A stretch of DNA of 64,000 nucleotides from Andalucia godoyi (taxonomy: Eukaryota; Discoba; Jakobea; Jakobida; Andaluciidae). The notes under the pieces are model-generated. The model was given only the letters and a program-made list of their open reading frames with translations, did no database searches and was not told the origin of the DNA. Shown piece after piece: positions 33,704 through 43,700 of the stretch. Within the stretch, counting starts at the first letter, position 1. Every line of letters begins with the position of its first letter. Location of the stretch: contig VRVR01000013.1 of assembly GCA_009859145.1 (NCBI GenBank), positions 310,001 through 374,000 of the forward strand, written 5' to 3'. The position numbers and the translations under genes are program-made.

Positions 33704-34162
33704 ATGAGCTTTATTCGAGCTGCGTTTGGTGCGGTACAAGGATTTTTTGCGGGAACAAAGCCAATGCTTGAAGTGTCCAGCCAGATTCAGAAGACGCTGA
33801 TGTCTGATGAGTACTGGGTCCGCATTGTGGAGCCATTCTCCGTGTCGCCTGTTCGAATCGAGTGTTTGGAGCGCGCCGTTGCTTACGATATTGCAAAAGG
33901 AACATTGAAAGAAGCACTCAACAGCGACGCAGGGGCACACAATGTTCTCGTTTTCGACAGCATTGCGACGTTTGAGCGAAAAGGAAAGCCACTTCCTGCG
34001 GATTTCCGGACTGCCAAGCTCAAGGAGAACAATTCTGCTTTGAATCCTTTGGCAGTTGTCATCAAAACAGGGACGGTGTCAAACGACATTCCGTTCACAA
34101 GCACCATGGAGGTCACCTTGAAGAAGCCTGATCCGCAAGAGAAGGGCGATGACAAGAAATGA
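33704..34162 (+). CDS. Hypothetical protein, 152 aa
   Basis: Starts MSFIRAAFGAVQGFFAG, a weakly amphipathic N-terminus that could be a mitochondrial presequence or a membrane anchor. The body is mixed alpha/beta: YWVRIVEPFSVSPVRIECL, LNSDAGAHNVLVFDSIATF, ALNPLAVVIKTGTVSNDIPF. The C-terminus is charged (KKPDPQEKGDDKK). I do not recognise the family. The open frame, composition and ATG placement make it a likely gene. It converges with the WD40 gene. Confidence 0.7.
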   Translation: MSFIRAAFGAVQGFFAGTKPMLEVSSQIQKTLMSDEYWVRIVEPFSVSPVRIECLERAVAYDIAKGTLKEALNSDAGAHNVLVFDSIATFERKGKPLPADFRTAKLKENNSALNPLAVVIKTGTVSNDIPFTSTMEVTLKKPDPQEKGDDKK

Positions 34163-34623
34163 ACAAATGAAGGTGCGGGGGCGTAAAACAACCAAGATGT
34201 CTGTTTTCTATACTTAATGGCCTGTTCATTTGTTCTTGCTGTTTAAGCAACGGTTTTTTTTTCCGTTATGCGAACTCATTAATAAAAATACTTGGGTCAT
34301 TTCTTTATTAGTGGTTGTATTTATCACAAGACACTGTGCCGCCGTGAGCTGTCCATCGAATCCCGCCGGTGCGTGGGCCGCGATGATCATTCGTCAGTGC
34401 TGGCTCAGCCGGCGGCAGTTCTTGTGTCGGAATCCAGCGGGTATTCCCTAGTGTAAGCGAGTTGGAAATCTGGCGTCCGGCACTCATGAAAAAATATCAT
34501 GGTGATGATGATTGCGGAGGATGTGCGCGAAAAGTCTCTCTGTTTTAGTCTCTCTGTTTTCCGTACATTTCGTGAGCGCTTTCCCGGATTCTCTGCTGTT
34601 TATTGAAATGGGTGCGCCTCTAG
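34163..34623. other. Convergent intergenic spacer
   Basis: 461 bp between two 3' ends. Contains T-rich and GATGATGATG stretches. No coding signal beyond short frames. Confidence 0.5.
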
Positions 34624-37600
34624 TTAATATTTGCCTTCCATAGACTGCGCAAACGCATTGAGCACTTCGATAACCTCATCCATTGCAGTCCGATATTCGC
34701 CATCTTCATCCACGAAATCTTCCATTTGCGTCTGCAGCGAAGAGATCTGAGAGACCAAGCTGTTTGACTTGTCGACGAACATCCGACCGAAGTCCGCAGA
34801 GGGAGACGGGCTGGCGGGGCTGGGGGACGCCACTACGTCCTCCGTCGCCTGGTCTGGCTCTTCTCGCCGTTTGCCGAGACGGGCTCGTCTGGAAGGTGCG
34901 GAGCGCTCGGACTTTGGACGGACAACTTCGTTGCTGGGGTCCTTGCTGGGGTCCTTGCTGGGGTCCTTGCTGGAAGCAACCGACGAAGAAGACTCGGCCT
35001 GTTTGATCACAATCTTCACGGATTCAATCACAGACTCCGTAAGAACTCTGGCACCCAGAAGATGTTTTGCAACCACACGGTTGATTTCCTCTGGAAGCGC
35101 TATTGGGGATCCGCAAAGAATTCGCAGACCCGTCAAAAGCACCTTTTCCAATCCAGAAAAGCTGTCGCGCTCCGCAGCAGCCTGTTCAAGAAACAAAGAC
35201 AACAAAGGCAATCCGTCGCTAATCGCATGGTTGAGAACCCAGGCGCCAAACGCGAATTCTGCAAAAACATAGGAAAGATGAAGTGACTGACAAATGAACA
35301 CGTGGAACCTCTTCGAAAACAACAATGCATCCAAATACGTACGATGGACCACAGCAGATGTAATACCGTGCGCAATGTCTCCATACCCGTCGGGAAACGC
35401 ATTTTCGATCTTTTGGCATATTTGTGATGCGGAATTCTTGCCATTCACGGGGACGCCAGCGCCGAGATCAAACGTCATTTGGGAAATGTCGCAAACAAGG
35501 TCCACATAAGCACGCAATCCAGCAAGATCATACACAACAGCCGACGCATACCGTTTCCAATCCTTTCCGGCCTTGTGATGTTCGTAAACACTCGGGAGAA
35601 GGAAAAGATCGGCAAATGGATCGAACCAATCAGCGAAAAATTTCATCGGTGGTGCATCCTTTCTCTCACCGTCCTTCTCCTTCTCCTCGTCTTCTTCGTG
35701 CAGCAAGGAGTCTTTCGAGTGGTCCTCGTGCCAAGTGTCGATGATCGACAAACAGGCATTCCAGAACAAAGGAACATCCAATGTTTTCAAAGTGCGCAAA
35801 AAGAGCTGCAAAAACATGAGATCCACAGAGTGTGGATCGGCCTTGAAACTCGACAAAATCTGCGGGACCTTGGACAGGAATGTTCCATAGTCCTTGTCTT
35901 GAACGGACTGCAGCGTTTTCATGGCTGCCAGCAGTCCAGCCACCTTGTGTCGAGACTCCGACGCATGCGAATCCGGATCGACAGATGCCAATTTCAAACC
36001 CTCGGGAATGAAATAAGAGTAGTCAGATACTTCGGACCGGAATGATACATTATTGCTTCTATCAGATAGAGAGCTCTTCAAAGGGATCGGCTCGCAAATC
36101 TGCAACAGCTGCAATGCCTCTGAAATCTTCTGATCCTGCTGCAGACGGGACGCAGCGGAAGAAATGCTATCAAACGCCTCGTCCAGACGTCTTTGATAAA
36201 TAAGTTTTTCAACATCCCGAACAAACTTGAGGGATTGGTCTTCCTGGGGAAACCGAGACACCGCAATTGGTGCCAAGAAGGCGTTTGTCAAATGAATTCC
36301 CGCAATGTCGCCGTGGGTGCTGAGAACGTGAAACACATCCGGCGATACCGGCGATGCAGACACACCGCACAATGGCCCTGAAAATGGGCTCGACACTTCG
36401 GCGACCGTAAAATGAGGCCCGTGATTCAATGACAGTATCGTGGACTTTCCATCGGCTCCAGCAGTCACAAGGAGCTCTGCGTGCGATTGGGACCAGGAAA
36501 GTCGTCGAACAGGACCATCGTGACACCAAGCGGAAACCACGGGGAACTTTGCATATCGAAGATCCCAGACATTGACAGTCCCCGCAAAACCCGCAGATGC
36601 GCACCAATGCGGAACCATGGGGCTGAAGACAACATCGTGAACCGGTCCAGCGTGGTCACGCACATCGTTTCGACAGAACGTATTTCTGGGAAACTTTCCG
36701 TCCACCGACGAGGAAATGATGGATCTGGCTTGAAGGGAGCTGAGAGCTCGATTTGCCGTCCTCATGATGATTGCCTGTTTTGCTTCCTTTCCTCGTAGCG
36801 ACAGCATGCGGGTGTCGAGGATCTTGATGGAAGACGTTGCGCCGGCAACCGCAACGACATCTGCGTAGAACGGGCTCCAATTGCACGCCAGCAACGGGGC
36901 ATGGGATACCCGCGCGACCGAGAGCGGCCTTTGGTCGCTGTAACCACCAGAACAGTCCCAAATTGCCAATCTGCTTTGCTCCACGACGGCTGCCTTGCTA
37001 GGATTGAGCTTGCAGATTCTTACCGAATTCACCTGTCGTGATGGGTACCACTCATTAGGAACGGGTGCGTCTTCCGACTTGACATTAAATCTCGCGCCCC
37101 CATTTGGCTTCAGCTGCTCGGACTGCGAATCCGAGTCGTCGCCGCTGTCATACAGCTTTTCCTGCTCGAGGTTCGACGCCGACTTGTGCATTGGAGAGGC
37201 AGCATTCGACGCCGACGGTGACATGGAAGCACTGAGCGTGCTCGGGGTTCTCCATTTCGCCCGCAGCTCATAGTCTTCGGACGGCTGTGTCCGAGACGAC
37301 CGGTGATCCACAAGCGACGGCGGTGCATGAACCACGGAAACAGTCCCGTCCAAATGACCCAACAGCATGGTTTCGTCATTCCAGTCCATCGACGTGATGG
37401 GCATTGGTGAATGGAACGCCCCGACTGACTGATAGCCAATTTGCTTGACCGAGCCCTTTCCTCGCCGCACGTCTTCTTCTTCAGGAGTGAACAGCTCAAA
37501 CGAAAAAAGGTCTCCGTTCACCGAGCTTGAGCAAACTGCCAGTACGTTCTGCTTGTCATGCATGCAGGAATCATGAAACAAGAACAGATCTTCATCTGCA

Positions 37601-37752
37601 GCAAACGTGTCGCCGCCATTGCCGTTATTGTGATTCGATAGATGAGACGCATGGTGCTCAGACACACACAGCAAGTCCGCGGAACCCTGCAGCCCAGCCA
37701 GATTCGCCTCTTGTCGCCACGACGCTATCGAGCTTCGAAACCCTGATTTCAT
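34624..37752 (-). CDS. WD40 protein with a long helical C-terminus
   Basis: 1042 residues from ATG 37752; an in-frame TAG lies upstream, so this is the first usable start. The first half folds as WD40 repeats, clearest in HAGPVHDVVFSPMVPHWCAS, GTVNVWDLRYAKFPVVSAW and GPVRRLSWSQSHAELLVTAG, plus MTSMDWNDE-like blades near residue 110. After about residue 520 it becomes alpha-helical (VEKLIYQRRLDEAFDSISSA), like vesicle-coat or scaffold WD proteins. Near the C-terminus SKDP is repeated three times (GGGGTCCTTGCT units at 34937-34972 on the plus strand), followed by a basic stretch and a final coiled coil (VSQISSLQTQMEDFVDEDGE). The exact family was not identified. Confidence 0.75.
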   Translation of the reverse strand: MKSGFRSSIASWRQEANLAGLQGSADLLCVSEHHASHLSNHNNGNGGDTFAADEDLFLFHDSCMHDKQNVLAVCSSSVNGDLFSFELFTPEEEDVRRGKGSVKQIGYQSVGAFHSPMPITSMDWNDETMLLGHLDGTVSVVHAPPSLVDHRSSRTQPSEDYELRAKWRTPSTLSASMSPSASNAASPMHKSASNLEQEKLYDSGDDSDSQSEQLKPNGGARFNVKSEDAPVPNEWYPSRQVNSVRICKLNPSKAAVVEQSRLAIWDCSGGYSDQRPLSVARVSHAPLLACNWSPFYADVVAVAGATSSIKILDTRMLSLRGKEAKQAIIMRTANRALSSLQARSIISSSVDGKFPRNTFCRNDVRDHAGPVHDVVFSPMVPHWCASAGFAGTVNVWDLRYAKFPVVSAWCHDGPVRRLSWSQSHAELLVTAGADGKSTILSLNHGPHFTVAEVSSPFSGPLCGVSASPVSPDVFHVLSTHGDIAGIHLTNAFLAPIAVSRFPQEDQSLKFVRDVEKLIYQRRLDEAFDSISSAASRLQQDQKISEALQLLQICEPIPLKSSLSDRSNNVSFRSEVSDYSYFIPEGLKLASVDPDSHASESRHKVAGLLAAMKTLQSVQDKDYGTFLSKVPQILSSFKADPHSVDLMFLQLFLRTLKTLDVPLFWNACLSIIDTWHEDHSKDSLLHEEDEEKEKDGERKDAPPMKFFADWFDPFADLFLLPSVYEHHKAGKDWKRYASAVVYDLAGLRAYVDLVCDISQMTFDLGAGVPVNGKNSASQICQKIENAFPDGYGDIAHGITSAVVHRTYLDALLFSKRFHVFICQSLHLSYVFAEFAFGAWVLNHAISDGLPLLSLFLEQAAAERDSFSGLEKVLLTGLRILCGSPIALPEEINRVVAKHLLGARVLTESVIESVKIVIKQAESSSSVASSKDPSKDPSKDPSNEVVRPKSERSAPSRRARLGKRREEPDQATEDVVASPSPASPSPSADFGRMFVDKSNSLVSQISSLQTQMEDFVDEDGEYRTAMDEVIEVLNAFAQSMEGKY

Positions 37753-38065
37753 CCACTCCACTCCACTCCAACCCTCTCAAAAGCAGTGTTTGACTAACGG
37801 CAATAATTCGGAACGCCGCAAGTTGTGGTAACCCAGCAATCGAAGAGGACCGACCCCCAACACACACCAACACCAAAAACAAAACAAAAAAAAAAAAACA
37901 GGTAGGATCACGTGATGCTAGTCTGTGTAGAGAGAATAACCGCACCATCCTCTTCGACGGTCGCGTTGTGCTTTTGGGTCTCTTTTCAGAAGCACAGACG
38001 CTGTTTTCGTCAGAAAGGAAAAGGTTTAACAAAAGAGAAAGAGAGGAAAAGTTAAAACTTTAGAG
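37753..38065. promoter_or_regulatory. Divergent spacer
   Basis: 313 bp between the WD40 gene and the small mitochondrial-type gene, head to head. A-rich runs at 37880-37900 and 38020-38060. It should hold both promoters. Confidence 0.5.
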
Positions 38066-38553
38066 ATGTCGGCTGCATATCGTGCGACTTGCCGTTTGTT
38101 CACCCAGGAAGGCTTCAACCAAGCATTCGAGGCTTACCGTGTCAAGTACATTGCCACTGGCTCATTTGCGCCCATTGCCCATCTTTTGGCCTTTGTTGGC
38201 GGTGTTTCTTGTATGTCACCCCCCTTCTCTATTTCTTTCATTGCATTTTCATCCTCTTCATCTGCACGGTCATTGCCGACGTGCCATGGCTTCCTCGCCT
38301 GTTGGTGCGTCTTTCTTTTCCTTTTCGAACTGTGCCAGTTTAAAAAAAATATTATTGTTTTTTTGTTTTGTTTTGTTTTGGTTGCTAATGTATGTCTGTA
38401 TCTGTTTGCTACTTGAAAATGTTTGCAGATATCCGCGAGTTTTCTCATTTGCGCCACAAGAAGCAGGCTGCTCGTGAAGCCGCCATCCAGCAGCGCATTG
38501 ATGCTGCCATCAAGGAGGGAAAGACCGGTGCTCCTGCTCACGCTCACCACTAA
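38066..38553 (+). CDS. Small protein resembling ATP synthase subunit f (spliced)
   Basis: 89 residues from two exons, 38066-38210 and 38429-38553, joined at codon 49 (T+AT). The middle reads AFEAYRVKYIATGSFAPIAH with a hydrophobic LLAFVGGVS helix and then SYIREFSHLRHKK. This order of basic/aromatic segment, one membrane helix and a Lys/His-rich tail matches the mitochondrial FO subunit f (animal subunit f ends YSFSYKHLKHERLRKY). The C-terminal extension is Ala/Lys/His-rich. The assignment rests on architecture and a short motif, so it is moderate. The gene is intact and well placed. Confidence 0.55.
38211..38428 (+). other. Intron of the subunit f-like gene
   Basis: 218 bp, donor GTATGT, acceptor TTTGCAG. 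T-rich in its second half. Needed to join the two coding halves in frame. Confidence 0.85.
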
Positions 38554-38694
38554 GGAGAATTCGTCTTTCGAGATACTTCAGTGAGCGCTTCCGTTCAGTA
38601 AAGAACAACAAACAAACCAAACCAAAAGAAACGACCTCGAAACGCAGACACACGATCGCTCCAGCAGATTCCGTGTAGCAGCGCTACCATCTAC

Positions 38695-40374
38695 CTATCG
38701 ACCGATGGTGATGATACGTTCCCAGTCGGTAACGGGGAATAATGCAGTTTGGAACACAATAACAGACCCCTGCACGCAGTCTACAAGCTGTGATCCATCG
38801 TCGGCGAATCGGAAACGACGCATCACCGGATGAACGGATGAATTGAATGTGGAACTCATGCACAACCGATTCATTTGCTTCATCAGGTTCCGGCCAATGC
38901 ACACATGACGGGCGTAGGACTGGAGAAGGACAACGAGTTTACGAATCGAAGATTTCCCGTGGAACTCGTTTCCTTCTCCTTCTTGCTCTTGTTCTTGTTC
39001 TGCCGCGCCGCTGTTTTCGAGAGCACCTTCATTCTGCGACTGGTCATCTGCATCAGTTATACCGAGTGCATGGTTTTCAAGAAGCTTGAAAGCCACTAGA
39101 AGCGCGGCGGATGCGTTTCTACCGTCTCGACACACCACGCAGATCTTCCTGCTATCTGCAGATCCCAAAGACTTGTATATCAGAGGGCACAGCAGCTGGA
39201 AAGTATATCGATCTTTCTTGACGTTTGGAACCGGAAAGAGCAGTAGCAGAGAATCCAGCGAATTCGGATCATTTCTCGTCCTCCATCTCTGCAATGCACC
39301 GGAAATCACATCCTGGTCGCCAACACAAAGGAAACGGCTGACATCGGAACTCGCAAAAGACGGAATGTACTCCACAGACGATGCAGGACCGATGCAGAAT
39401 CGTCGAAATGAGGACGCACACAGCGAAAAGCCAAACAACTCCGCCGCTGTGCCATCGGCATTCTGGTCTTGAGCATTCTCGGCTGCAAGAGACTTCTCTG
39501 CCTCGACAACGACCTCATCTATAAACAAGTCAAAGTCATCATCGGGCAGCAGGCTACTCAAAATTCGCTGCCAGTTTGTCCAAAACATGCGCGGCGTAAG
39601 GCCGCGACTCCATGTCTCCGCATCGTCTCCGGAGCCTTGGACGTAGACCCAGCTTTTCTGGGTTGGAGAATACGACTCGTCTTCAGGCGAAGCAGGCTCG
39701 GAAGCGCAAATGCAAACCAGCGGAACATACGGAAAACGGGACGTATCAAACTCCATGTGATCATAAACCGTGTCTGGATTGACGTATACACACTTGAGAG
39801 GCCGGAATGGCGTATCCAATACACTACTGTCCCGCCAATCAGGCAGCGATTCCACGTACTCTAGCGCCTTCTGGTGGAAATCATCGAGGAGCTTGTGGAT
39901 CTGTGTAATTTCCAGGTCGGATACCCATCTTGGCAAGTGCAAGTACTCTCGCAGAGCGGCGTGATGATCGGTCCTTTTCGAAAAGATGGTGCTCAGCACC
40001 GCCGCCCAGATTGGGATGGTCCGTGACATGGAGTCAGGGAACCGCTTTCCCTTGCGGGTGGAATCGACGATGATAGCGCCTTGTCGCTGGAAAGCAACTC
40101 GTGCAACATGCAAGTTCAGCCGCGAAACATGGAACGACCAATGGCCATAATGACCGTCCGTGGATTTAAAGTAGCACGTATCAAACACGGGAATCCGAGA
40201 AGGATCTACATACCACTCGCCCGCTCGAAGATTCGCAAACAGGGGAAACTGACACACGGAGCCAAAGTACCGAAACGCATCCACCACGAAATTCGAATCA
40301 TGATCAATAGAGTGCAAGCGGTTCCGAATCCTCGTCGCACACCGCTTCACAGCTTTGACCTCCCTCCAAGACAT
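38695..40374 (-). CDS. RIT1: tRNA A64-2'-O-ribosylphosphate transferase (RIT1)
   Basis: Adds a phosphoribosyl group to A64 of initiator methionyl-tRNA, keeping it out of elongation. 559 residues from ATG 40374 (MSWREVKAVKRC). Family blocks seen are ANLRAGEWYVDPS, CYFKSTDGHYGHWSFHVSRLN, GAIIVDSTRKGKRFPDSMSRT and IPIWAAVLSTIFSKR. The C-terminal part holds a phosphatase-like P-loop (CVVCRDGRNASAALLVAF), as in the family. A TTCTAG just before the start codon could be an acceptor, so a 5' untranslated intron is possible. Confidence 0.88.
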   Translation of the reverse strand: MSWREVKAVKRCATRIRNRLHSIDHDSNFVVDAFRYFGSVCQFPLFANLRAGEWYVDPSRIPVFDTCYFKSTDGHYGHWSFHVSRLNLHVARVAFQRQGAIIVDSTRKGKRFPDSMSRTIPIWAAVLSTIFSKRTDHHAALREYLHLPRWVSDLEITQIHKLLDDFHQKALEYVESLPDWRDSSVLDTPFRPLKCVYVNPDTVYDHMEFDTSRFPYVPLVCICASEPASPEDESYSPTQKSWVYVQGSGDDAETWSRGLTPRMFWTNWQRILSSLLPDDDFDLFIDEVVVEAEKSLAAENAQDQNADGTAAELFGFSLCASSFRRFCIGPASSVEYIPSFASSDVSRFLCVGDQDVISGALQRWRTRNDPNSLDSLLLLFPVPNVKKDRYTFQLLCPLIYKSLGSADSRKICVVCRDGRNASAALLVAFKLLENHALGITDADDQSQNEGALENSGAAEQEQEQEGEGNEFHGKSSIRKLVVLLQSYARHVCIGRNLMKQMNRLCMSSTFNSSVHPVMRRFRFADDGSQLVDCVQGSVIVFQTALFPVTDWERIITIGR

Positions 40375-40714
40375 TCCCCCCCTAGAAGAGAAAATTAAAA
40401 TTAAAAAAAGAAATTGAGAATAAAACAGTCGCAAAACAGTATTCTAAAAATTATAAAAAACTAAAGAATAATATATTAGATCATTAAATAAAATAATAGA
40501 TCATCGATTCCGTTTTGCGCCAGATGGACTCGAGTGGCCTCAAGCCCTCTTCCTTGCGGGTCATATGGTGTTGGTGCATCGCTTCGTATCTCCGTTTTTC
40601 TTCATTAAAGCATGCAGGCTCATAAACAGTTAGAATATCACAAAAAAGAAAGCTTCACGATCGACCACAGCATGCGATACGATCCAAAGTGCTGAGCTGG
40701 ACTTGCTTCTTGAG
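40375..40714. promoter_or_regulatory. Divergent spacer between RIT1 and ATM
   Basis: 340 bp, AT-rich in its first 130 bp, with an ATG at 40672 that is out of frame with the kinase and ends quickly. No other gene is seen. Confidence 0.5.
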
Positions 40715-43700
40715 ATGTATTCAACGAAGCTTGTGGAGTTTGCTTCGCGGTTGGATGACAGGAAAAGCGACAAAAAGGTACGCATTTTCCCTTTTCGATT
40801 TCTCTCTTTTTATCTGTTTTTTATATTCATTTGCATCTCATTTGAAATGCTTCTCTGCTTGGATCGCGTCCGAAAGAGCAGCCTATTTCGTCACCGTTGT
40901 TATTATTATTATTATTTTTGTTGTTGCTGCTGCTGCTTCGGGTTCTGTTGTACATAATTTTTAATGAAAAATCACACTGAAAATGTTCATTTCCTCTCAA
41001 TAGAAACTGTTGGTCGATATTCATCGTTGGTTCCTTGATAATAAAGATGGTTTGAAAGAAGCGTTGCAGAATTCGTCTGCGGATTCACAGGAATTGGAGG
41101 TTCAGTGCGGACCACTTTTGGAGAAGATCCTGCGAGTCATTCCTTCCTTGTTGGAAGGCTCTCGCTCCGAAGACATTATCAAACTTCAAATTCTGTCGCC
41201 ATTTGAGAAGATTCTCATTGCATATGTTGAGTTGTTTGCTATGGCAACCATGAAGCACCAAGTCCTCATACTGGAATGCTTGATGGGTATGTTTGGCGAT
41301 CCCGGAGCATGCCTTCCTGCTGTTAGCGCACTGTGTTTCTTGGTTCGCTGCAGCGTCTCTTTTCGCGAGCGTGTCCCGTTGCAAGTCATGTATGGCATGT
41401 TAAAAGGTGCCAGAGAAGCGGTCACCAACAATCCCAAGCTCGAGCTGCGGGATGTAACGCTGCTTGTTGAGAAGCTGCTCGCTATCGTCAGAATCTATCC
41501 CGATTCGTATTTTGATTCACTCGCGGCGTTCACCGAGTCTGCCGACTCCGAGAAACTAGACTCGTCGCGTGTCGTCGGAAGACTGACCAAGTTGTGCATT
41601 GACTTGTTGAAAGCCGCAATTCCGCTGTCCTCTCACATGACGTCACGTGGCGTTTTTGACGTTTTGCGCCTCTGTCTGGAGGTTTCGCGAAAGTTTTCTG
41701 CAATCTTTCCTCTGAGCTGCTTTTTGTTTCTGGAGAGCATTTGTGATCTGACATTTGTGAAAGAGTCGTTCGCGTTCCAAGATTTGCTCAATGACAAGCT
41801 GCTGGATGACAGGTTGATCCATGATCACTTGTTTGAGCAGTTTTGCAGCTTGCGATTCAAGCTCTCGTTTGGATCGAAAATCGTTTTTCGTTTCCTTGAT
41901 CTTGATCCTGGTTCTGTTGTGCGGCTGTTTGTCAATGCCGTGGAAAAGGGATCCAATTTCGGTCGCGCTGACCATTCTCGTCTCTTGGGACGGTTTCGTG
42001 TTGCCAGCCTGCTGGAATTGTGCAGCATGCATCATCGACATTTGCTGCGCCTGCAGGTGCCACCGAGTTCAGAGGAACACGGAATGAGTACCGCTGCTAA
42101 ACGTCCGAAAAAACCGGCACCGCATTTGGTGTTTGCCTCTGAAGTCGATTTATGGCTTGCCTGCAGAACAGACGAGCGACCGCTGTCTCCCGCGGTTCAA
42201 GTTTTCTGGTATTCTGCACAGTTGTTAGCCATTCAAGACATCCTGCAAATGACGAGATCCCATGTCCCAGACCCTTCTGATCGAGAATCCGTGTTGATTC
42301 CTCTTTTGAAAGGGTTTTTGCTGTGCCTTGAACGGTTGTGCCAGTTTCCTCCCGCATCGATTCTTGCGATGGAATCTTTACTGCTATCATTGCCGGAACT
42401 GATGCTGTGCGCGCTTGATCTCCATCGCTCCTACAGTGACGCTGTCCCGATTGTCCAGCACGGCGTTTGCTTTTCGCTGTTGTCCAATCTTCTGTATCAA
42501 CTGGTGTCCGCATCTTCGTTCCTTTCGTGTTCCATTTCCCCCAGTGCGACGTTTGCTATTTTTCATTGTCTCAATATACTGTATGGCGACCGCAGTGTTT
42601 TGGAGAGTTCTCTGATTTCAGAAGCGCAAAGATTGAGTGTGATGCAGTGCGTCCTTTGTCAAGTCTGCGACAGCCCCAGTTTGCCATTGATTCAACGGTG
42701 GTTTTTGGACTCCCAGTTTTACGCTTGGATTTCGAGCCAGCTGTTTTCGCCCTGTGTTGGCTTCGATGTGGACAAGAGCGATCATTTGCCGAAGTTCCGT
42801 CGGACATTTGTTTCGGTTCTCGATCAACTGTTTTCGAAAGGCACATGTGCGGCGTTTGGATGCAACTTTCTTGTGCACATCGAAGATGATCGTGTCGATC
42901 GTGCGGCTAGTGCACTCTTTTTTCTGCCCCACGCGCAATTCTCAGCGTTTCTTGAGCGCGTGTTCGCTTCCGACGGCGAAAAGCTGTCTGCTTTTCGGTT
43001 GATCTTCCAGAGCGCCACCAACTGGCACCAGTTGACTGTTTTGACGTTCTTCCTTCAAAACGTTGGGTTTCCCGGTCCTGATTTTGTGGATGACTATGCA
43101 AACGATAACTTGAAGGCATTGCTGAACTCTATCGATGTCTTGCTTCCGCGTGCACTGGTGCAACTGGCAGATTGCGGTGCGTTTTTCCTGTGTCCTATTC
43201 CTGGAGCCTCGCTAGAAAAAATGGAATCAGTGCTAGCCCTTTATGTTGCACGGTATGCTCATTTCATCCGAGTTGTTCGTGAAAGCCGCTCGTTTTACCG
43301 AATTTATACGTCAAAAAACGACAGCTCTATGGTCATGGAGGTTTACGCAGATGATTATGCGGATCTTTTAACAAGCAATTTGTTTGCGGTTGTGAAGGTC
43401 TTCCAGGCTGCACCATGGTTCCCCGCCTTCTGGAACAATGTTCTTGACGCAGAGTCCAAGACAGCTGTGCTGTTTTGCCGCATGGCGCTATACATTGAAG
43501 GCGTGTCGTTACTGCTGACCAGCAGTAATGCCGCAACATCCGCAGTGGACGAAATTGTGGATCAGAATTTTTGGGAGGACGCCATTTCACAGTACACTTC
43601 CCGACCAAGTTTAACGTATCGTGACTGGCATGACCACTGCTCATGCATCCCGACGCTCCTACTCTCTCGGTTTGTCAGCTTCGTTCTGGACTGCACGGTC

